This document shows positions 52,475 through 57,534 of a stretch of 57,534 bases of DNA, one piece after another. The notes beneath the pieces were generated by a model. The model worked only from the letters and a program-made list of their open reading frames with translations. It searched no databases and was not told the origin of the DNA. The DNA comes from Streptomyces bobili (GTDB lineage: Bacteria > Actinomycetota > Actinomycetes > Streptomycetales > Streptomycetaceae): positions 1 through 57,534 of the forward strand of contig NZ_MUBA01000121.1 in the NCBI RefSeq assembly GCF_002154575.1, read 5' to 3'. Position 1 is the first letter of the stretch, and each line of letters starts with the position of its first letter. The translations under genes and the position numbers were made by a program.

Positions 52475-53271
52475 CCGTCCACGCCGACGGCAACCTCCTC
52501 ACCGACAACCCCGCCCTCTACGAGGCCCGGTTCCCCGACCCCGACCGGCTCGCCGGACGCTGGGCCGAGGACCGCCTGCGCCGGCACGACGCCGGTCCGC
52601 GCGTCCTCGACATCGGCTGCGGCACCGGCCGCGACGCCGCCCACCTGCACCGCGCCGGCCGTACGGTGACCGGCGCCGACCTCTCCGAGGCGATGCTCGG
52701 CCACGCCCGCGCCCACCACCGGGGACCCGCCTACCTCCGGGCCGACCTGCACGGCTTCGACCTCGGCCGGGCCGCCTTCGACGCGGTGGTCTGCCTCGAC
52801 AGCTCCCTGCTGTACTGCCACACCAACGACCAGCTCGACGGCTTCCTCGCCTCCTGCCGCCACGCCCTCACGCCCGGCGGACTGCTGGTCGCGGAGATGC
52901 GCAACGGCGCCTACCTCCTGGGCCGTACGGACCTCCTGGACACCCCGAAGGTCGACGCGTTCACCTGGCGGGGCGTCAACTACCGCTCGGCCACGAATCT
53001 GTACGTCGACCACGGCGCCCAACTCCTGCGCCGTATCCGCGTATGGACCGCCGACGACGGCACGCCACCGGTCGAACAGCACTCCGCCTGGCGGCTGTTG
53101 TTCCCGCAGGAGCTGCGGCACTTCCTCGGCGCGCACGGCTTCGAGGTCCTCGAACTCCACGACGGCCCCGGTCCGCGCACCGAACCCCCTTGGCGGGAAG
53201 GCGATGCGCCCGGCGTCACTGCCGACGGGGACCGCCTGCACCTCGTGGCCCGCCTGACCACCACCCCCTGA
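52471..53271 (+). CDS. Class I SAM-dependent methyltransferase
   Basis: This 266-residue protein has the SAM loop RVLDIGCGTGRDAAHL (about 44-59), acidic motif GADLSEAML, and FDAVVCLDSSLLYC with GGLLVAEMRNGAYL. This pattern is the small-molecule methyltransferase_11/25 type. It starts at a GTG overlapping the exporter stop. It likely methylates the amide or amine of the product; the acceptor atom cannot be told from sequence. A 40-bp gap separates it from the transporter genes. Confidence 0.92.
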   Translation: MTVHADGNLLTDNPALYEARFPDPDRLAGRWAEDRLRRHDAGPRVLDIGCGTGRDAAHLHRAGRTVTGADLSEAMLGHARAHHRGPAYLRADLHGFDLGRAAFDAVVCLDSSLLYCHTNDQLDGFLASCRHALTPGGLLVAEMRNGAYLLGRTDLLDTPKVDAFTWRGVNYRSATNLYVDHGAQLLRRIRVWTADDGTPPVEQHSAWRLLFPQELRHFLGAHGFEVLELHDGPGPRTEPPWREGDAPGVTADGDRLHLVARLTTTP

Positions 53272-53311
53272 TCCACCCACGCTCCTGTCGACTCCACCCC
53301 AAGGAACAGCC

Positions 53312-54886
53312 ATGCATGACGAACGTTTCTCCGGCCTGCGCCGACGCGGCTTCCTCGCCGCCGGCACCGGGGCCGCCGCCCTCGCCCTCGTCGGCTGCGG
53401 CAACGGCAACGGCACCGGCGACGACCCGGCCGACAGCGGCGACGGCAAGCCCGCCAAGGGCGGGCGGCTGCGCGCCGCGTTCGCCGGCGGTGGCGCGAGC
53501 GAGACCCTCGACCCGCACCTGGCCAACCTGTTCGCCGACGCCGCCCGCGCCAAGGCCCTCTACGACAAGCTCGCCGACTTCGGCGCCGACCTCTCCGCGC
53601 AGCCCCGGCTCGCCGCCTCGTGGGAGCCCGACAAGACCCTCGCCCGCTGGAAGGTCACCCTGCGCCAGGCCACCTTCCACGACGGCAGGCCGGTCACCGC
53701 CAGGGACGTCCTGTACAGCTACCGCCGTATCGCCGACCCGAAGCAGGCGTACCGCGCGAAGGCGTCGCTGGAGCCCATCGACCTCGACGCGAGCCGCGCC
53801 ACCGGCGACCGGGTCATCGAGTTCGTACTCAAGCGGCCGACAGCAGAATTCCCCAACGTGCTCGCCGCGTTCGGCGCGTACGTCGTCCCCGAGAACGCCA
53901 CCGACTTCGACAGGAAGCCGATCGGCTCCGGGCCCTTCCGGTTCGTCTCCTTCGCGCCGGGCCGCTCGGCCGTCTTCCGCCGCAACGACGCCTACTGGGA
54001 CGGCGCCCCGCACCTCGACGAGCTGGAACTCGTCGTCGTCAACGAGGAGTCGGCCCGCGTCAACGCCCTCCTCGGCGGCCAGATCGAGTACGCCCACGAA
54101 CTCGCGCCGACGACCGCCCGCGCCCACGAGGGCAAGGGGCAGATCGAGATCGTGCGGCTGCGCGGCAGCGCCATGCAGGCCTTCTGCATGAAGACCGACC
54201 GCGCCCCCTTCGACGACAAGCGGGTCCGCGAGGCGTTCTTCCTCATCGCCGACCGCCAGGAACTCGTCGACGGCGCCCTGTCCGGCGCGGGCGTCGTCGG
54301 CAACGACCTGTTCGGCAAGGGATACGAGTACTACGCCGACGGCCTCCCGCAGCGCGCCCAGGACCTCGACAGGGCCCGCGCCCTGCTGAAGCAGGCCGGT
54401 GCCGAGAAACTGAAGGTCACCCTGGACACCTCGGCCGTCGCCGCCGGATTCACCGAGGCCGCAGGCATCTTCCGCGACCAGGCAGCCAAGGCCGGCGTCA
54501 CCGTCGACGTGAAGGTGGGCAGCAAGGACTCCTACTGGAAGGACATCCTCGACAGCGGCACCCTGTGCTGCTACCGCTCCGGCGCCATGCCCATCGAGGC
54601 GCACATCTCGCAGCGCCTGCTCACCGACTCCACCACCAACGCCACCAAGTGGCAGCACAAGGACTTCGACGCCCTCTACCAGCAGGCGCAGGCCACCCGT
54701 GACAAGGCAGGACGGGCCGCCGTCTACGAGCGCATGCAGCGCCGCCTGTACGCCGAGGGCGGCTTCCTGATCTGGGGGTTCGCCGACTGGATCATCGGAA
54801 CGGCCCGTGCGGTGAAGGGAGTCGAGACCGAGGCGCCCGCCAACACGCTCGACTGGGCCCGCTTCGACAAGGTCTGGCTGGCGTGA
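53312..54886 (+). CDS. ABC transporter substrate-binding lipoprotein (peptide/nickel type)
   Basis: This 524-residue SBP_bac_5 protein has a twin-arginine lipoprotein signal (LRRRGFLAAGTG, lipobox LVGC with Cys29). The family signatures are LAASWEPDKTLARWKVTLRQ, FHDGRPVTARDVLYSY, GSGPFRFVSF and RNDAYWDGAPHLDELEL. Relatives bind oligopeptides, nickel chelates or opine metallophores (CntA). Next to a metallophore-like biosynthetic set, it is the likely receptor for the metal-loaded product. The start is a plain ATG following an AAGGA site. Confidence 0.93.
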   Translation: MHDERFSGLRRRGFLAAGTGAAALALVGCGNGNGTGDDPADSGDGKPAKGGRLRAAFAGGGASETLDPHLANLFADAARAKALYDKLADFGADLSAQPRLAASWEPDKTLARWKVTLRQATFHDGRPVTARDVLYSYRRIADPKQAYRAKASLEPIDLDASRATGDRVIEFVLKRPTAEFPNVLAAFGAYVVPENATDFDRKPIGSGPFRFVSFAPGRSAVFRRNDAYWDGAPHLDELELVVVNEESARVNALLGGQIEYAHELAPTTARAHEGKGQIEIVRLRGSAMQAFCMKTDRAPFDDKRVREAFFLIADRQELVDGALSGAGVVGNDLFGKGYEYYADGLPQRAQDLDRARALLKQAGAEKLKVTLDTSAVAAGFTEAAGIFRDQAAKAGVTVDVKVGSKDSYWKDILDSGTLCCYRSGAMPIEAHISQRLLTDSTTNATKWQHKDFDALYQQAQATRDKAGRAAVYERMQRRLYAEGGFLIWGFADWIIGTARAVKGVETEAPANTLDWARFDKVWLA

Positions 54887-55854
54887 CCAAGAGCCCGAGG
54901 ACGAGTGGCCTGCGCTCGTTCGTCGCCCGGCGGCTGCTCCTCGGCGCCGCGCAGACCGTCGCCGTCGTGCTGCTGGTCTTCGCGCTCACCGAGGCGCTGC
55001 CGGGCGACGCCGCCGTCGCCCTGGCCGGCGACCAGCCCGACCCGGCGCGCATCGCCGCCATCCGCGAGGCGATGGACCTCGACCGGCCCGCGTACGAGCG
55101 GCTCGCGGACTGGGCCGCGGGTCTGACGCACGGTGACCTCGGCACCTCCCTGGCCTCCGGCCGCCCGGTGTCGCAGTACCTCGGCGACGGCTTCGGCCCG
55201 ACCCTCCTGCTGGCCTCCCTCACCCTGGCGCTGCTCGTCCCGCTCGGCCTCGGCCTGGGCGTTCTCGCCGCCCGCCACGAGGGACGGCTCGTGGACCGGC
55301 TGGTCAGCTCCGTCACCCTCGCCGTGTACGCCGTCCCCGAGTTCGCCCTCGGGGTCCTGCTGGTGACCGTCGTCGCGCTGAAACTGGCCTGGCTGCCGCC
55401 GACCGCCGTCGGCTACGGCACCGACCTGCTCGGCCACCCGGCCGCCCTGGTCCTGCCCGTGCTGGTCCTGCTCTCCCGGCCGGTCTGCTCGCTGTCCCGC
55501 CTGGTCCGGGCCGGCATGGTCGACGCCCTCGCCGCGCCCTACGCCGTCCACGCCCGCCGCTGCGGCCTCCCCGGCGCCCGTGTCCGCTACGCCCACGCCC
55601 TTCCCAACGCCCTCGCCCCGGCGGTCCAGCAACTGGCCCGCACCGCCGACTGGCTGCTGTGCGGGGTCATCGTCGTCGAGGCGCTGTTCGTCATTCCGGG
55701 CCTCGGCACGGTCCTGCTCAACGCCGTCGCCGAACGGGACGTACCGGTCGTGCAGGGGCTGGCCGTGGTCTTCGGGGTGCTGACCGTCCTCCTCAACCTG
55801 GGCGCGGACCTGGTCGCGCACCGGCTGACGCCCCGCGCGGAGGTGGCCGCGTGA
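54883..55854 (+). CDS. ABC transporter permease (DppB/NikB type)
   Basis: This 323-residue permease has an N-terminal helix, ALPGDAAVALAG and an extracytoplasmic segment typical of DppB-like proteins (HGDLGTSLASGRPV). Five more helices follow, with the EAA-loop region ARRCGLPGARVRYAHALPNA that contacts the ATPase. GTG overlaps the binding-protein stop. It forms the channel with the next gene product. Confidence 0.92.
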   Translation: MTKSPRTSGLRSFVARRLLLGAAQTVAVVLLVFALTEALPGDAAVALAGDQPDPARIAAIREAMDLDRPAYERLADWAAGLTHGDLGTSLASGRPVSQYLGDGFGPTLLLASLTLALLVPLGLGLGVLAARHEGRLVDRLVSSVTLAVYAVPEFALGVLLVTVVALKLAWLPPTAVGYGTDLLGHPAALVLPVLVLLSRPVCSLSRLVRAGMVDALAAPYAVHARRCGLPGARVRYAHALPNALAPAVQQLARTADWLLCGVIVVEALFVIPGLGTVLLNAVAERDVPVVQGLAVVFGVLTVLLNLGADLVAHRLTPRAEVAA

Positions 55855-56657
55855 CCCGCCGCCGCTTCGCCCTCGGCCTCACGGTCGTCGCCGTCCCGCT
55901 CGCACTCGCCCTTCTGGGCCCCGTGTTCGCCGGCGAACCCGGCCCCCGCTCCCTGTCCTTCGCCCTCGGCGACGGTCACCCGCCGCTCGGCACCGACTTC
56001 GTCGGCCGCGACGTCTGGCGGCAGATCCTGCTCGGCGGCCGTACGGTCGTGCTGACCGCCCTCGCCGCGACCGCCCTGGCCTACCTGGTCGCGCTGCCGG
56101 TGGGACTGACCGCCGCGCTCACCCACGTACGGCGTCTGGAGGAGCTGCTGATGCGGCCGCTGGACGTGCTGCTCGCCGTACCGTCGCTGCTGCTGATCCT
56201 GCTCGTGGCGTCCGTGTTCTCGCCGGGCGCGGCCGGGCTCGCCCTGCTCGTCGCGCTGGTGAACGTGCCCGACGCGGCCCGGATCGTGCGGGCGGCGGCG
56301 GGCGAGGCCGCCGCCCGTCCGGCGGTCGAGGCGCTGCGCATGCAGGGCGAGAGCTGGTGGCGGATCGCCGTGGGCTACGTCGGCCGGGCCACCCTGCGCA
56401 CCCTCGCCGCCGACGCCGGGATCCGGCTGACCGGTGTGCTCTACCTGGTGTCCACGGCCGCCTTCCTCGGCGTGGGAGTCGCACCGGACGCCGCCGACTG
56501 GGCGGTCATGGTCGACCGCAACCGCACCGGACTGTTCGTGCAGCCCTGGGCGGTGGTGGTGCCCGCCCTGCTGATCGTGGCCCTGACGACCGGCACGAAC
56601 CTCGTCTTCGACGCCGCCCTGGAGAAGACCCCGCGACGGAAGGGACGACGACCGTGA
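55851..56657 (+). CDS. ABC transporter permease (DppC/NikC type)
   Basis: This 268-residue permease has an N-terminal helix, then HPPLGTDFVGRDVWRQILLGGR, the usual DppC entry motif. The EAA-like loop is EALRMQGESWWRIAVGYVGR. Six hydrophobic helices are visible. It starts at a GTG overlapping the previous stop, and its own stop overlaps the ATPase start, so the transporter genes are fully coupled. Confidence 0.92.
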   Translation: MTRRRFALGLTVVAVPLALALLGPVFAGEPGPRSLSFALGDGHPPLGTDFVGRDVWRQILLGGRTVVLTALAATALAYLVALPVGLTAALTHVRRLEELLMRPLDVLLAVPSLLLILLVASVFSPGAAGLALLVALVNVPDAARIVRAAAGEAAARPAVEALRMQGESWWRIAVGYVGRATLRTLAADAGIRLTGVLYLVSTAAFLGVGVAPDAADWAVMVDRNRTGLFVQPWAVVVPALLIVALTTGTNLVFDAALEKTPRRKGRRP

Positions 56658-57440
56658 GCCACCAGCCGGCGCCGAGGACCGGCGAGAGCGCCCTCGCGGC
56701 GGAGATCCGCGAGCTGCGCGTCGAGATCGACGGACGGGCCGTCGTCGACGGCGTGAACCTGCGGGTGCCGGCCGGCCGGGTGACCGCCCTGGTCGGGGCG
56801 TCCGGCAGTGGCAAGACCACGACCGGCCTCGCACTCCTGGGTGAGTACCCGCCCGGCGCCCGCGTCACGGGGGAGGTGCACCGCCCCGGCGACGGGCCGG
56901 TCGGATACGTGCCCCAGCACCCCGCCGCCGTCCTCAACCCGGCCCGCCGCGTCAGCGCCCTCCTCCACGACATCGCCCGCCCCCAGGTACGTCACCTGCC
57001 GCGCGCGGAACGCCGTACGGCCGCCCGCGAACTGGTCCTGCGGGCCCTGAGCGACGCCCAACTCGCCGACGGCGAGGCACTGTTGCGCCGCTACCCGCAT
57101 CAGCTCTCCGGTGGCCAGCAGCAGCGCGTCGTGCTCGCCCAGGCCCTGCTGCTCGGCGCCCGCGTCGTCGTCGCCGACGAACCCACCACCGGCCAGGACG
57201 CCTTGACCAAGAGCCGCATCGTCGAGCAGCTGGCGGCGGTCGCGGCCACGGGAATCGCGGTCGTCCTGCTCAGCCACGACCTGGACGTGGTGCGCGCCCT
57301 CGCCGACGAGGTTCTCGTGATGCGCGCGGGCAAGGTCGTGGAGTCGGGACCGGCCGAACGGCTGTGGCTCGCACCCCGGCACGAATGGACCCGCAGGCTC
57401 CTCGACGAACACCGGGCCGACCCGCCCCAGGACACCGGCG
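56654..57440 (+). CDS. ABC transporter ATP-binding protein (DppD type), C-terminus uncertain
   Basis: The ATPase domain shows Walker A GASGSGKTT (48-56), a Q-loop region VGYVPQHP, the signature LSGGQQQRVVLAQALLLGA, Walker B VVVADEPTTGQD and the H-loop LLSHDLDVV. The frame stays open to the window edge. After about position 57440, however, the sequence is the reverse complement of the start of another ABC ATPase, so the real C-terminus is not present. The second ATPase of the transporter presumably follows in the genome. Confidence 0.88.
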
Positions 57441-57534
57441 CCGAGGGTGAGGTGCGGGGCGCGCAGCACGGTGGTGGTGCCGTGCGCGGCGGTCAGGTCG
57501 CGGACGGTCAGCACGGGCCGGGCGGGGTCGGCGC
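57440..57534 (-). other. Inverted fragment of a second ABC ATPase start (edge fold-back)
   Basis: Read on the minus strand from about 57514, this segment encodes VLTVRDLTAAHGTTTVLRAP and LTLGAG, the typical first beta-strands of a DppF-type ATPase. The reading then ends abruptly inside the antisense of the preceding ATPase. As at the left edge, a gene that should continue on the plus strand appears inverted after the join, near a GGCGCC. It is most likely a fold-back artefact of the contig end. Confidence 0.75.

Noticed and set aside
56441..57514. Complete minus-strand ABC ATPase gene at the right edge
   Set aside because: Only the first ~27 residues look like an ATPase. The remainder is antisense to the plus-strand ATPase and permease.
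46888..57534. EDDS (aes) or staphyloferrin B type cluster
   Set aside because: The PLP enzyme and metal-box context are similar, but no SbnB-like dehydrogenase or NIS synthetase (IucA/IucC) is present, while an ATP-grasp ligase, DUF364 and an epimerase-like enzyme are. Identity with a known pathway cannot be claimed from this sequence.

Overview
The window is high-GC actinobacterial chromosome, almost certainly Streptomyces. Codon third positions are strongly G/C-biased, GTG starts and 4-bp ATGA/GTGA gene overlaps are frequent, and long antisense open frames are everywhere. Family content agrees: MurT/GatD, a WhiE-type type II polyketide cluster with a SchA/CurD protein, a class F sortase and a TioE-like double MerR regulator. 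I see no tRNA, rRNA, CRISPR array, insertion sequence or phage module, and no gene-free stretch longer than about 300 bp.

Layout. (1) 1-378: an Lrp/AsnC regulator gene broken by a fold-back at the window edge. (2) 457-4485: a four-gene overlapping operon of LytTR response regulator, small membrane protein, solute:sodium symporter and LytS-type kinase, so a nutrient-sensing and uptake unit. (3) 4498-9803: housekeeping genes, namely a small membrane protein, CtaG, phosphofructokinase, the GatD/MurT lipid II amidation pair and peptide deformylase. (4) 9833-20650: TetR with a divergent acyl-CoA dehydrogenase, aldehyde dehydrogenase, NUDIX hydrolase plus ATP-dependent DNA ligase, a thioredoxin-reductase-like flavoprotein divergent from an XRE-cupin regulator, and a quinone reductase with two acyl-CoA dehydrogenases. 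(5) 20825-28861: secreted phosphodiesterase-like proteins, GNAT, the MerR regulator with a divergent erythromycin-esterase-family gene, an AhpD-like protein and a divergent NAD-dependent DNA ligase. (6) 28915-31949: membrane spermidine synthase with DUF350, DUF4247 and DUF2617 proteins. (7) 32179-33314: DUF6629 and VOC proteins.

(8) 33506-44307: an aromatic polyketide (spore-pigment type, whiE-like) cluster. It has KS-alpha, chain-length factor, ACP, two cyclases, cupin, SchA/CurD protein, an FAD hydroxylase and a convergent O-methyltransferase preceded by a beta-helix protein. A class F sortase and a small secreted protein with a duplicated PRGGMHTGGGAL motif and a sorting-signal-like C-terminus sit between the hydroxylase and the SchA gene. 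(9) 44544-46678: a membrane protein and a small secreted Cys-rich protein.

(10) 46888 to the end: a tightly overlapping operon behind an AT-rich Fur/Zur-like box. It encodes an ATP-grasp ligase, a DUF4213/DUF364 putative metal-chelation protein, a cysteine-synthase-like PLP enzyme, an enolase-superfamily epimerase-like enzyme, an MFS exporter, a methyltransferase and a peptide/nickel-type ABC importer. The simplest reading is a non-NRPS biosynthesis, export and re-import system for a small amide-type metallophore. It is organised like staphylopine-type systems but built from different enzymes, and is the best candidate here for an undescribed system.

Both ends of the window carry inverted segments (1-193 and about 57440-57534) that look like fold-back joins at contig ends. 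The Lrp gene and the last ABC ATPase should be treated as incomplete.
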